Of a stretch of 64,000 bases of DNA, positions 1 to 7,944 are shown one piece after another. Both the position numbers and the translations under genes were made by a program. Each line of letters opens with the position of its first letter. Position 1 is the first letter of the stretch. This stretch comes from Bog-473 sp963764305 (GTDB taxonomy: Bacteria > Actinomycetota > Acidimicrobiia > Acidimicrobiales > RAAP-2): assembly GCA_963764305.1 (NCBI GenBank), contig CAVXSD010000007.1:186001-250000 (forward strand), written 5' to 3'. The notes under the pieces are model-generated. The model worked only from the letters and a program-made list of their open reading frames with translations, had not been told where the DNA came from and made no database searches.

Positions 1-249
1 GGCGAGATTGAAGACGTTGGATCCGACCACCACGCTGGAGCCGATCTCCTGTTGATGGCTGGCCAGCGCACTGACAGCCGAGGTGATCTCGGGCGTGTCG
101 GCGGCCAGGGCGGCGATGAGGCCCAGCATGGCCTCGGTGACGCCGAGTCGGTTGCCCATCCGCTCGATGCGGGACACCATCAGCCAGCTGGCGCCCAGGC
201 TGACGGCGGCGCCGAGGACGAACGCCACCGCGTCGACAAGTGCGCTCAC
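1..249 (-). CDS. Sodium/calcium exchanger family membrane protein, N-terminal part (cut by window edge)
   Basis: Eighty-three codons read leftward from GTG at 249 to the window edge, so the C-terminal part lies outside. After a hydrophobic first segment (about residues 4-24) comes the alpha-repeat signature of the CaCA cation/proton antiporter superfamily: AADTPEITSAVSAL at about 50-63, then VVVGSNVFNLA at the edge. The acidic residue in the xDxPE motif and the GSN motif form the ion-binding part of the first alpha repeat in this superfamily. The family normally has about ten membrane segments and exchanges Na+ or H+ for Ca2+. No partner gene is visible; the thiolase-like gene upstream ends 155 nt away on the same strand. 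Confidence 0.75.
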   Translation of the reverse strand, partial: MSALVDAVAFVLGAAVSLGASWLMVSRIERMGNRLGVTEAMLGLIAALAADTPEITSAVSALASHQQEIGSSVVVGSNVFNLA

Positions 250-404
250 GAGGGTGGGTGGGCGGATGTCGCGGCGGGCAGGAGCACGATGGTCTCGAGT
301 GACGTGCCGACCAGTCTTCCCGGCTCTCCGCCGGCCAACCTATTACGACCGGGAGGAGGCCTGCGACGCAAGGCCGCTCGGCCTGGTCCGAAGGGGTGGC
401 AGCT

Positions 405-1568
405 CTAGCGCGTCAGGATGACGACGCCGGCGTTGGCGCCGCGGCCCACCGTGTGGGACAGCGCGACCCGGGCGCCCTCGACCTGGCGCGGCCCGCACTC
501 GCCGCGCAGCTGGCGGACCAGCTCGACCACCTGGCCGAGGGCCGACGCGCCGAGGGGCTCGCCCTTGGAGAGCAGTCCCCCGCTCGGGTTGACGGGGAGG
601 CGGCCCCCGAGTGTGGTGGCGCCCGAATCGAGCAGCGCGGCCGACCCGCCAGGCTCGCAGAGGCCGAGCTCTTCGCACGAGCCCAGCTCGCGGGCGGCGT
701 CGGTGTCCTGGCACTCCACCACGTGCAGGTCGGGCGGGCCCAGGCCCGCCTCCTCGTAGGCGTCGGTGGCGGCCAGCGTCGTGGGCGCCGGCACGTCGTC
801 GTCGGCCCGGCCGGCCAAAGGGGTGGACTCGCTCAGCACCGAGCCGGGGATGTGCGAGCGCAGCACGGCCGCGGCCAGGGTGACCGGCGCCGCCTCCGAC
901 GACAGGTCGGCGCGGCGGAGCACCAGCGCGGCGGCGCCCTCGTTGGGCGAGCACAGCATGAAGAGGTGCAGCGGCTCGCACACGACGCGCGAGGACAGCA
1001 CCGCCTCCACCGTCGTCTCCTTCTGGTACATGGCGTCGGGGTTGGCCGCCCCGTGGCGCCGGTTCTTCACCACGACACGGGCCAGGTGGTCCTTGGTGAC
1101 CCCCGATGTGAGGCACAAGCGCTGCGCCCGCAGCCCGAAGAAGGCAGGCGTGGCGGCCAGGCCCGCCTCCTCCTGCCAAGAGTCGAAGAAGGACGAGCGG
1201 ATCATCCCCCTGGGCATCTTCTCGGTGCCGAAGACGAGGACGGTGTCGTACTGCCCGGCCCGGATGGCCGCCGCCGCCAGCATGAGCGCGGCGCCGCCGC
1301 TGGCGCAGCCGGCCTCCACGTCCACGATCGGCATCCCGGTCATACCGAGCCGGCTCAGCACCTTGTGCCCCGTCGCCACCCCGCCGTAGGCCGTCCCGCA
1401 GAAGGCGGCCTGGAAGCCGCCCTTGCCGACGCCCGCCTCGCGCAGCGCGGCGCGCACCGCGACGGTGCCCATGTCGGTGGTCGACGCGCCGTCGAAGCGG
1501 CCGAAGGGGTGGAGGCCGACGCCGGCGACATTGACGGTGACACCGCTGACTCCGCTGACGCCGGTCAT
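405..1568 (-). CDS. Thiolase-like (lipid-transfer-protein type) enzyme with altered active site
   Basis: A 387-residue member of the thiolase/SCP-x lipid-transfer group. The nucleophile-region cysteine is present (EAGCASGG, C88). The two histidines usual in thiolases are replaced: the HDCF-type motif reads VECQDTDA and the GHPxGA motif reads GEPLGASA. It may therefore act as an aldolase or lyase rather than a normal thiolase; this is inference from the known behaviour of Ltp2-type proteins that work with a DUF35 partner. The start is the ATG in the ATGA overlap with the stop of the upstream DUF35 gene, so the two are translationally coupled. Last gene of a four-gene leftward operon. Confidence 0.88.
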   Translation of the reverse strand: MTGVSGVSGVTVNVAGVGLHPFGRFDGASTTDMGTVAVRAALREAGVGKGGFQAAFCGTAYGGVATGHKVLSRLGMTGMPIVDVEAGCASGGAALMLAAAAIRAGQYDTVLVFGTEKMPRGMIRSSFFDSWQEEAGLAATPAFFGLRAQRLCLTSGVTKDHLARVVVKNRRHGAANPDAMYQKETTVEAVLSSRVVCEPLHLFMLCSPNEGAAALVLRRADLSSEAAPVTLAAAVLRSHIPGSVLSESTPLAGRADDDVPAPTTLAATDAYEEAGLGPPDLHVVECQDTDAARELGSCEELGLCEPGGSAALLDSGATTLGGRLPVNPSGGLLSKGEPLGASALGQVVELVRQLRGECGPRQVEGARVALSHTVGRGANAGVVILTR

Positions 1569-1969
1569 GCCGGTGCGAAGGCATAGGTGACCACGTCGTT
1601 GCCGTCGTCGTCGCGGTGGAGCGGCACGATGCGCAGCTTCATGCGCTGCCCCAAGGCAAGAGCGCCGGGGTCGCTCTCGGTCAGGCGGGTGATGACGCGC
1701 ACGCCCTCGGGCAGCTCCACCACGCCGAATCCGAAGGGGACCGTGCCCTGGTAGCCGGGCGGAGGCGCCGTGACCGCGGTCCAGGCCCACAACGAGCCCT
1801 GGCGGGACAACTCGATCGACTCAGGGCCCTCGGTGGCGCAGTAGGTGCAGGCGTCGGCCCGGGGGAAATGGACCGACCCGCAGGCACCGCAGCGGGTGCC
1901 CAGCAGCGCGGGCGGGTCACCGTCGGTGAAGAGACCTTCGCGGACCGGGAGGCGCACGGAGCCGCTCAC
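1565..1969 (-). CDS. OB-fold/zinc-ribbon (DUF35) acyl-CoA-associated protein
   Basis: 134 residues with an N-terminal zinc ribbon (C27-x2-C30 and C41-x2-C44, rubredoxin-like) and a C-terminal OB-fold beta barrel with the GTVPFGFGVVELPEG segment typical of DUF35. Proteins of this family bind acyl-CoA and form complexes with lipid-transfer thiolases; in steroid side-chain degradation such a domain partners the aldolase Ltp2. It starts at a GTG overlapping the upstream NTF2-like gene by 4 nt (GTGA) and overlaps the thiolase-like gene by 4 nt (ATGA). That tight coupling supports a two-subunit complex with the thiolase-like protein. Confidence 0.9.
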   Translation of the reverse strand: MSGSVRLPVREGLFTDGDPPALLGTRCGACGSVHFPRADACTYCATEGPESIELSRQGSLWAWTAVTAPPPGYQGTVPFGFGVVELPEGVRVITRLTESDPGALALGQRMKLRIVPLHRDDDGNDVVTYAFAPA

Positions 1970-2385
1970 CGGCCGACTTCCACCATCTCCAGCCCGTCGA
2001 ACTCCCAGTAGGCCCGCAGGGAGGCGATCTTGCCGGCGCCGTCCGTCCTATAGGTGTAGACACCGTGCACGATCGCCTGGTGCGTGCCGCCCGCCAGCGT
2101 GGTGCGGATGATGCCGACGTCGGCCACCTCGTCGCCGCACAGGTAGGACTCGGTGATCTCGAACGTGATGGCCTCGCTCGAGGCGATGACGGTGTCGTAG
2201 AAGGCGCCGATGGCGTCGCGTCCATGGTGGCCCTTGCCCTCGGGGTCGAACGCCGAAGGCCCAATGGGGTCCTGTACGAAGGCGTCTTCGGCAAAGAGGC
2301 CCAGCCAGCCCTCCCTGTCGCCGGCGGTCACCGCGGCCCGGGAGCGGATCCCGAGCTCGCGGGCGGTCGGTGGTGCGTCGTTCAT
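1966..2385 (-). CDS. NTF2/SnoaL-like protein
   Basis: 139 residues with the cone-shaped NTF2-like fold pattern: a helical N-terminus (RAAVTAGDREGWLGLFAEDA), a DPIG/HHGRDAIGAFYDT segment, and C-terminal strands ending in YWEFDGLEMVEVGR. Members include ketosteroid isomerase-like enzymes and binding proteins; catalytic residues cannot be assigned with confidence here. The ATG lies 11 nt after the upstream oxidoreductase stop and follows a GGAAGGG-like ribosome site. The gene ends in a GTGA overlap with the DUF35 gene. Its place in a thiolase/DUF35 operon suggests work on a lipid or steroid-like CoA intermediate; this is inference. Confidence 0.85.
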   Translation of the reverse strand: MNDAPPTARELGIRSRAAVTAGDREGWLGLFAEDAFVQDPIGPSAFDPEGKGHHGRDAIGAFYDTVIASSEAITFEITESYLCGDEVADVGIIRTTLAGGTHQAIVHGVYTYRTDGAGKIASLRAYWEFDGLEMVEVGR

Positions 2386-2396
2386 GTCCCTTCCTC

Positions 2397-3275
2397 TCAG
2401 CTGACCTTGGCGATGACGTCGTCGGCGAAGCGCTGCAGGTTGTCGATCTTCGTCGTCAGCGACTCGGTATCCTGCTCCACGCCGTAGGGCCAGCGGAAGC
2501 CGACGATCACGTCGGTGACGCCGAGATCCTCGAGCCGGCGCACGCCGTCGGGCGTGTACGCGTCGAGCGAGATCACGTGGACCTCGAACGGCTTGCGCTC
2601 CGTGCCGTGCTCGTGGCGCAATTCGGCGAGGCGCGCCAACAAACCAGGCAGGTCGGCGGGATCTCCCCCGCCGTGCAACCAGCCGTCCCCGTCGATAGCC
2701 GCTCGCTTCAGGGCGGCGTCGTGGTGGCCGCCGATCAGGATCGGCACCGGAAGGCTCGGCGTCGGGCACATCTTGATGGAGGGCACGTCGAAGACCTCGC
2801 CGTGGAACTCGAAGAAGCCGCCGGCCATGAGCCCGCGCATGATGGCGATCTCCTCGTCCATCCGCTTGCCCCGGCGCTCCCAGGGCACGCCGCAGATCTC
2901 GTAGTCCTCGGGCCACGGGCTCGTGCCGACGCCGAGCAGCAGGCGGTTGCCGGTCAGCACGGCGGTCGAGCTCACCTGCTTGGTGATCAGCACCGGCTGG
3001 CGGATCGGCAGCTTGATGACGAAGGTCACGAAGCGCAGGCGCTCGGTGACGGCCCCCATGGCGGGGATGAGGGAGAACGGCTCCAAGAAGGGCTTGTCCT
3101 CGAGGAACTCCCGGGTCCCGTCGGGGTTGAAGGGGTAGGTCGTGTCGGACACCTCGGGGTAGCAGATGCTGTCGGGCACGACCAGGGAGTCGTAGCCCGC
3201 CGCCTCGGCCGCCTTGGCCAGAGGGAGGTAGTACGACGGATCAGTCATCGACTCGGCATACGAGAAACGCACCAC
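2397..3275 (-). CDS. LLM-class F420-dependent oxidoreductase
   Basis: 292 residues of the luciferase-like monooxygenase superfamily. Visible family blocks are the N-terminal AEAAGYDSLVVPDS strand-helix, the VLTGNRLLLGVGTSPWPEDYE segment region, and PVPILIGGHHDAALKRAA before the C-terminal barrel strands. Actinobacterial members of this subgroup use coenzyme F420 to oxidise or reduce alcohols, aldehydes or CoA thioesters; the substrate is unknown. It is the first gene of the leftward operon that also holds NTF2-like, DUF35 and thiolase-like genes. Its start is 35 nt from the divergent hydroxy-acid oxidase gene, so the short gap must hold both promoters. Confidence 0.88.
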   Translation of the reverse strand: MVRFSYAESMTDPSYYLPLAKAAEAAGYDSLVVPDSICYPEVSDTTYPFNPDGTREFLEDKPFLEPFSLIPAMGAVTERLRFVTFVIKLPIRQPVLITKQVSSTAVLTGNRLLLGVGTSPWPEDYEICGVPWERRGKRMDEEIAIMRGLMAGGFFEFHGEVFDVPSIKMCPTPSLPVPILIGGHHDAALKRAAIDGDGWLHGGGDPADLPGLLARLAELRHEHGTERKPFEVHVISLDAYTPDGVRRLEDLGVTDVIVGFRWPYGVEQDTESLTTKIDNLQRFADDVIAKVS

Positions 3276-3310
3276 ACCTCCGGCTGTCCACGGGTTCGGG
3301 CGCGCCTACC

Positions 3311-4465
3311 ATGCGGCCCGTGCCCGCTCATCCTGCCAGCACCGATGCGCCGGGGCACAACCCCGTCCGGCTGAGCGGTGCCGCACCCCTGGTCACCGAC
3401 CTCTCCCTGGACGACCTCGAGGCCGACGCCCGCCACGCCATCGGGGAGATGGCCTACGCCTACTACTCCGGCGGCGCCGACGACGAGCGCCTGCTCCGGG
3501 GCAACGTGGACGCCTGGAGCCACTGGCAGCTCCACCCGCACGTGCTGGCCGGGCTCTCGGGGGTCTCGCCCGCCACCACCGTGCTCGGGACACCCGTCAG
3601 CTCGCCCGTGGCCATCGCCCCCACGGCGATCCAGGGGCTGGCTCACGCCGAGGGCGAGGTGGCCACCGCCCGGGGCGCCGCCGCCGCCGGCGCGCTGCTC
3701 ATCCTGTCGTCCCTGGCCACCTGCTCGCTGGAGGACGTGGCCGCCGCCGCGCCGGACGCGGCGCGCTGGATGCAGATCTACATTCTGCGAGAGCGGGCGC
3801 GCACGGAGGACCTGGTGCGCCGGGCCGCCGCGCACGGCTACCGCGCCCTGGTCCTGACGGTCGACGCTCCCGTCTCGGGACTCCGGCTGCGCGAGTGGCG
3901 CATCGGGGTACACCTGCCCGACGACCTGGCCCTCCCCAACCTGGCGGGCGGCAGTACCGACAGCGCGCGCGGGGGTGGGTTCATGGCCGTGGTCACGAAC
4001 GAATTCGAGCCGGCTCTGACGCCGGACGACATCGAATGGCTGGCCGGGCTGAGTGATCTGCCCGTCGTGGTCAAGGGCGTGCAGCGGGCCGACGACGCGG
4101 TGCGCTGCATGGAGGCGGGTGCAGCGGCTGTCGTGGTGTCCAACCACGGCGCACGGCAGCTGGCCGACGCGCCGGCCACGGCCGACATCTTGGCCGAGGT
4201 CGTGGACGCGGTCGACGGGCAGGCGGAGGTCTACGTCGACGGCGGTCTGCGCCGGGCTCCCGACGTGATGAAGGCGCTCGCGCTCGGGGCAAGAGCGACC
4301 CTGGTCGGGCGCCCGTCGCTGTGGGCGCTGGCCACGGGCGGGGCCGACGGCGTGGCCGCGCTGCTCGGCTGGTACGAGTCGGAGCTTCGGCGCACCATGC
4401 ATCTGTGCGGCACGGCGACGGTCGACGACATCGACCGCTCCCTGGTGCGCCGGGCCCTGTCGTGA
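3311..4465 (+). CDS. FMN-dependent alpha-hydroxy-acid oxidase/dehydrogenase
   Basis: 384-residue TIM-barrel flavoprotein of the glycolate oxidase/lactate oxidase family. Key blocks are PVAIAPTAIQGLAH (FMN contact), the FMN-binding lysine in VVVKG (about K255), the catalytic histidine in SNHGARQL (about H279), and the phosphate-binding YVDGGLRR and LGARATLVGRP. The usual SNHGxRQLDG reads SNHGARQLADAP, so the acidic residue is shifted one place. The ATG at 3311 lies inside a TACCAT box; a GTG at 3320 (7 nt beyond the box) could be the true leaderless start. It ends in a GTGA overlap with the acyl-CoA synthetase gene, implying coupled translation and a shared pathway. Confidence 0.9.
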   Translation: MRPVPAHPASTDAPGHNPVRLSGAAPLVTDLSLDDLEADARHAIGEMAYAYYSGGADDERLLRGNVDAWSHWQLHPHVLAGLSGVSPATTVLGTPVSSPVAIAPTAIQGLAHAEGEVATARGAAAAGALLILSSLATCSLEDVAAAAPDAARWMQIYILRERARTEDLVRRAAAHGYRALVLTVDAPVSGLRLREWRIGVHLPDDLALPNLAGGSTDSARGGGFMAVVTNEFEPALTPDDIEWLAGLSDLPVVVKGVQRADDAVRCMEAGAAAVVVSNHGARQLADAPATADILAEVVDAVDGQAEVYVDGGLRRAPDVMKALALGARATLVGRPSLWALATGGADGVAALLGWYESELRRTMHLCGTATVDDIDRSLVRRALS

Positions 4466-6396
4466 CGACCGTCGCCACCATGCTGGCCGCCCGGGCCGAG
4501 GACGACCGCATAGGGGTAATGGACGGCAACGCGCGCTGGACCTGGCGCGAGGCGGTGCTGGAGGGCGCGACGCGGGGGGCGCTGGCCCGTTCGCTGATCG
4601 GCACCGACAAGCCGCACGTCGGCGTGCTCCTCCCCAACGGCGCCGAGTACCTCTTCTGGCTGAACGGTGCCGCGCTGGCCGGCGCGGCCATCGTCGGGAT
4701 CAACCCGACCCGGCGGGGCGAGGCCCTGGCGGCCGACGTGCGGGCCACCGACTGCGCCATGATCGTGACCGACGCCGAGGGCGCCGCCTTGCTCGACGGG
4801 CTGGCGCTCGGGGTTGACGACGACAAGGTCCTCGTCACCGGCACCGAGAAGTACGACGCCCTGGTGCACCGGTTCGCCGGCGGCGACGAGGCCCGGGGCC
4901 TCATCGAGCACGTCGACGCGGTCGACGAGTCCGCTCTCTTTCTCCTCATCTTCACCTCGGGGACGACCGGCGTGCCCAAGGCGGTCCGCTGCACCCAGGG
5001 CCGGCTGGCCGGGATCGCCGAGGTGGCGGGGCCCGGCTACGGCTACACGCCCGACGATGTGTGCTATTGCCCCATGCCGCTCTTCCACGGCAACGCGCTC
5101 ATGGCGCTGTGGGGGCCCACGGTCCTGATGGGCGCGGCCATCGCCGTCCGCCCGCGTTTCAGTGCCTCCGCCTTCCTCGCCGACGTGCGCCGCTACGGCG
5201 CCACCAAGTTCAGCTACGTGGGCAAGGCGATCGCCTACATCCTCGCCACTCCCGAGCAGCCCGACGACGCCGACAACACGCTGAAGAGCGCCTTCGGCAC
5301 CGAGGCGTCGGTGCGCGACCGCGACCGCTTCCGCGCCCGCTTCGGGTGCTACCTGATCGAGGGCTACGGCCAGAGCGAGGGCGGCGCCGCCATCAACCCG
5401 GTGCCCGGCATGCCCAAGGGCGCGCTGGGCAAGCCGGTGAACGGCGTCGACCTCACCGTGATCAGCCCCGAGACCGACGAGGAATGCCCGCCGGCCGAGT
5501 TCGACGGGGAGGGACGCCTCCTCAATGCGGGCGAGGCCATCGGCGAGCTGGTCAACCGCAGCGGCCGCGGCAGCTTCGAGGGCTACTACGAGCGCGAGGA
5601 CGCCGAGCAGGAGCGGCTGCGCCGCGGCTGGTACTGGACCGGCGACCTCGGCTACGTCGACGCCGACGGGTTCTTCTACTTCGCCGGCCGCACCGGGGAC
5701 TGGCTGCGCGTCGACTCGGAGAACTTCGCCGCCGGCCCCGTCGAGGCGATCATCTCGCGCCACCCCGACCTCGCCGTGGCGGCCGTCTACCCCGTGCCCG
5801 ACACGGCATCGGGGGCGGGCGACCAGGTCATGGTGGCGCTCGAGATGGTGCCGGGAAGGACCTTCGACCCCGAGGCCTTCGCCGACTGGCTCGTCGCCCA
5901 GCCCGACCTCGGCCCCAAGTGGCTGCCCCGCTACGTCCGCGTCTCGCCGTCGCTCCCCCAGACGGCCACGGGGAAGGTGACCAAGGTCGGGCTGCGCCAA
6001 GAGGCCTGGGCCTGCGACGACCCCGTGTGGTGGCGCCCCCTCGGCACCACGAAGTTCCAGTTCACCGTGCTCAACGACAACGATCGGGCGACGTTGGCCG
6101 CCGGGCTGGCCGAGAACGGCCGGCCCCCGGTCGGGGATCAGCGCGACGTAACATACTGCTACACTTGTGTCGGAGTGAAACGCAACAGGAGGTCGGTATG
6201 GCCGCAGATCGAGTCACCCGATTCGCCGCCGACCTCGTCGACGCGGCCGCGGTGGAAGGGGCGCGCCACAGCCGCTCGACCAAGCAGCAGCTCGACCACT
6301 GGGCCCGAGTGGGGCGCACGGTGTCGGCCCACCACTCCACCGCGCGGCGCCGAGTCGAGGCGGCCCTCAGCGGGACAGTGCCACTCACCGAATTGA
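4462..6396 (+). CDS. Acyl-CoA synthetase (FadD-like) with readthrough tail
   Basis: Adenylate-forming enzyme, GTG start in the GTGA overlap with the upstream oxidase. The P-loop TSGTTGVPKA is at about residues 165-174, the A5 motif YGQSEGG at about 302, the A7 motif TGDLGYVD at about 393, and the C-terminal catalytic block TATGKVTK at about 500. It activates a carboxylic acid as acyl-AMP and then acyl-CoA. The recognisable enzyme ends near residue 545. The frame then runs another 90 or so codons through the antitoxin promoter and 199 nt into the antitoxin gene; this low-complexity tail (SPPTSSTRP, ARPSSSSTTG) is not family sequence. The native 3' end seems to have been replaced when the toxin-antitoxin pair arrived. 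Confidence 0.9.
   Translation: MTTVATMLAARAEDDRIGVMDGNARWTWREAVLEGATRGALARSLIGTDKPHVGVLLPNGAEYLFWLNGAALAGAAIVGINPTRRGEALAADVRATDCAMIVTDAEGAALLDGLALGVDDDKVLVTGTEKYDALVHRFAGGDEARGLIEHVDAVDESALFLLIFTSGTTGVPKAVRCTQGRLAGIAEVAGPGYGYTPDDVCYCPMPLFHGNALMALWGPTVLMGAAIAVRPRFSASAFLADVRRYGATKFSYVGKAIAYILATPEQPDDADNTLKSAFGTEASVRDRDRFRARFGCYLIEGYGQSEGGAAINPVPGMPKGALGKPVNGVDLTVISPETDEECPPAEFDGEGRLLNAGEAIGELVNRSGRGSFEGYYEREDAEQERLRRGWYWTGDLGYVDADGFFYFAGRTGDWLRVDSENFAAGPVEAIISRHPDLAVAAVYPVPDTASGAGDQVMVALEMVPGRTFDPEAFADWLVAQPDLGPKWLPRYVRVSPSLPQTATGKVTKVGLRQEAWACDDPVWWRPLGTTKFQFTVLNDNDRATLAAGLAENGRPPVGDQRDVTYCYTCVGVKRNRRSVWPQIESPDSPPTSSTRPRWKGRATAARPSSSSTTGPEWGARCRPTTPPRGAESRRPSAGQCHSPN
6160..6192 (+). promoter_or_regulatory. 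Probable antitoxin promoter, operator and ribosome site
   Basis: Upstream of the antitoxin are a TACACT -10-like box (6160-6165), a small inverted repeat ACAC-TT-GTGT (6161-6170) that could be an autoregulatory operator, and a strong Shine-Dalgarno sequence AGGAGG (6187-6192) 5 nt before the ATG. The region is AT-richer than the flanking coding DNA and lies inside the readthrough tail of the synthetase gene. Confidence 0.45.
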
Positions 6397-6572
6397 GCTC
6401 CGAGGAGCGCCTGGTCGCCAACGCCGAGGTGGACGCCACCATCGCGGAGCGCCTGCGCACGGTGCACTACGGCGACGTGCTCGCCGGCGAGGGCGTCGTG
6501 ACGGTCGCGCTCGACGACGACGGCCGCCTCCGGCGCTACGAGCCCGACGGCACGACCACCCTGCTGGACTGA
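6198..6572 (+). CDS. ParD-like antitoxin
   Basis: 124 residues matching the ParD-like antitoxin family (PF11903 type). The diagnostic core is RSTKQQLDHWARVGRTVS, expected to form the ribbon-helix-helix and oligomer region, followed by a charged helix (LSSEERLVANAEVDATIAER) and a C-terminal strand region likely to bind the toxin. It has a perfect AGGAGG site. The next gene, a zeta-toxin-like kinase, begins 12 nt downstream on the same strand, so the two form a toxin-antitoxin pair. Family membership is by sequence pattern; the partner assignment rests on adjacency. Confidence 0.8.
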   Translation: MAADRVTRFAADLVDAAAVEGARHSRSTKQQLDHWARVGRTVSAHHSTARRRVEAALSGTVPLTELSSEERLVANAEVDATIAERLRTVHYGDVLAGEGVVTVALDDDGRLRRYEPDGTTTLLD

Positions 6573-6584
6573 GAAGGACCTCCC

Positions 6585-7166
6585 ATGCGACTCGACCTCG
6601 TGGTCGGGCCGAACGGCGCGGGCAAGTCGACCTTCGTCAGGCTCACCCTGGCACCTGTGCTCCCCGCCGCCAGCTTCGTCAACGCCGACGCCATCGCCGA
6701 GCAGCGCTGGCCCGACGACCCCGAAGCGCATTCCTATGAGGCGGCACGCATCGCGGCCGCCACACGGACGGCTCTCATCGAGCGACGCCAGCCGCTGATC
6801 GCCGAGACCGTGTTCTCCCACCCCTCGAAGCTCGACCTGCTCCGCGAGGCCACCGCCGCCGGGTACTACACCGCCCTGCACGTCGTGATGGTCCCCGAGG
6901 ACCTCGCAGTCGCCCGCGTGGCCGCCCGGGTCGCCGCCGGCGGGCACACGGTGCCGGAGGACAAGATCAGGGCCCGCTACAGCCGGCTCTGGCCGCTGGT
7001 GGCCGAGGCGATCATGCTGGCCGACACGGCCACCGTCTACGACAACACGCGGCGCGCCGGACCCCGCGACGTGGCGGTGCTGAGCCACGGCTTCGCGGTC
7101 GGGAGCCCGTCATGGCCCGACTGGACCCCCGATGCGCTCGCCATGCGCTGGCCCCGCGGGGCGTAG
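6585..7166 (+). CDS. Zeta-toxin-like P-loop kinase (probable toxin)
   Basis: 193-residue P-loop kinase of the zeta-toxin/COG4185 group. Walker A is GPNGAGKST (residues 8-16), followed by FVNADAIAEQ (residues about 32-41, the acidic catalytic region), AETVFSHPSKLDLL, and the arginine-rich RVAARVAAGGHTVPEDKI block that binds nucleotide in this group. Zeta toxins phosphorylate UDP-N-acetylglucosamine and block cell-wall synthesis; whether this member uses the same substrate is not shown. It follows the ParD-like antitoxin by 12 nt with an AAGGA site. Its 3' end overlaps the opposing HAD gene by 57 nt. Confidence 0.8.
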   Translation: MRLDLVVGPNGAGKSTFVRLTLAPVLPAASFVNADAIAEQRWPDDPEAHSYEAARIAAATRTALIERRQPLIAETVFSHPSKLDLLREATAAGYYTALHVVMVPEDLAVARVAARVAAGGHTVPEDKIRARYSRLWPLVAEAIMLADTATVYDNTRRAGPRDVAVLSHGFAVGSPSWPDWTPDALAMRWPRGA

Positions 7167-7874
7167 CGCGCCACCGACGATCTCGAGGACGCCCGTCAGA
7201 TCCCCTACCCGGTGGTCGCCCGGCTGGAGCGCCGGCGGCTGCTGCCCCGACCGATCCTCCACGCGCCAGACATGGACCGCGGTCATGCCGAGCTGCCGCG
7301 GGCCCCGGACATCGGGCTCCCACGAGTCGCCCACGAAGACGACGTCCGCCGCGTCGACGCCCAACGCGGCCATCGACCCCGCATAGATGCCTGGGTGCGG
7401 CTTGCGCGCGCCGGCGCGCGCCGAGGTCACCGCGGCGTCGATCAGATGGAGCAGCCCGACCTGCTCGAGAAACCCATTGAGCTCCCAGCCCCAGTTCGAG
7501 CAGACGCCGATGGCGAGACCCGCCTCGCGCAGCGACGACAGCGTCGCCGCCGCCTCGGGATAAGGCACCATCGGTCCCTGGTCCGAGGCGCGCAGGGCGT
7601 CGATGAGGTCGTCGACGTCCGCATCGGGCACGCCACAGGCACCGGTCAGGTCGCGCAGGCGCGCCCGCACCCAGGCCTCGTAGGCCTCCTCGCTGACCGA
7701 GTGCTCGGCGTGGTCGACCCCGTCGTAGCGGGCGAAATAGCTGTCGAGGACGGAGTGCTCCGGCCGGTAGCCATGGGCGGCGAAGACGGTCTCGTAGTTG
7801 GAGACCGTCGTGTCGCCGAAATGGGCCAGCGTCCCGTAGAAGTCGAAGATCACTGCGCGCACCACGAACCCCAT
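7110..7874 (-). CDS. HAD-superfamily hydrolase
   Basis: 254 residues. HAD motif I is IFDFYGT near the N-terminus, where the usual second aspartate (DxD) is tyrosine. Motif II is the serine in CSNWGW, motif III the lysine in ARKPHPGIY, and motif IV is VVFVGDS. The cap lies between motifs I and II (about residues 20-115). Motif I DxY is seen in the 2-haloacid dehalogenase/REG-2-like branch. The last 25 or so residues (LRPAGPAHGERIGG) are not family-like and are encoded opposite the toxin gene, so the native end may have been lost there. Confidence 0.85.
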   Translation of the reverse strand: MGFVVRAVIFDFYGTLAHFGDTTVSNYETVFAAHGYRPEHSVLDSYFARYDGVDHAEHSVSEEAYEAWVRARLRDLTGACGVPDADVDDLIDALRASDQGPMVPYPEAAATLSSLREAGLAIGVCSNWGWELNGFLEQVGLLHLIDAAVTSARAGARKPHPGIYAGSMAALGVDAADVVFVGDSWEPDVRGPRQLGMTAVHVWRVEDRSGQQPPALQPGDHRVGDLTGVLEIVGGALRPAGPAHGERIGGPVGP

Positions 7875-7944
7875 TGTGCCCCCGGGGCGTGACAGGCACC
7901 GATGAGCAACCCCGCCGGGGCCGTCGCGTCATACTTTGCCCCAC

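Noticed and set aside
4231..6000. Leftward open frame of 589 codons
   Set aside because: Antisense to the acyl-CoA synthetase, whose motifs are unmistakable; composition is His/Gly/Val-rich shadow type.
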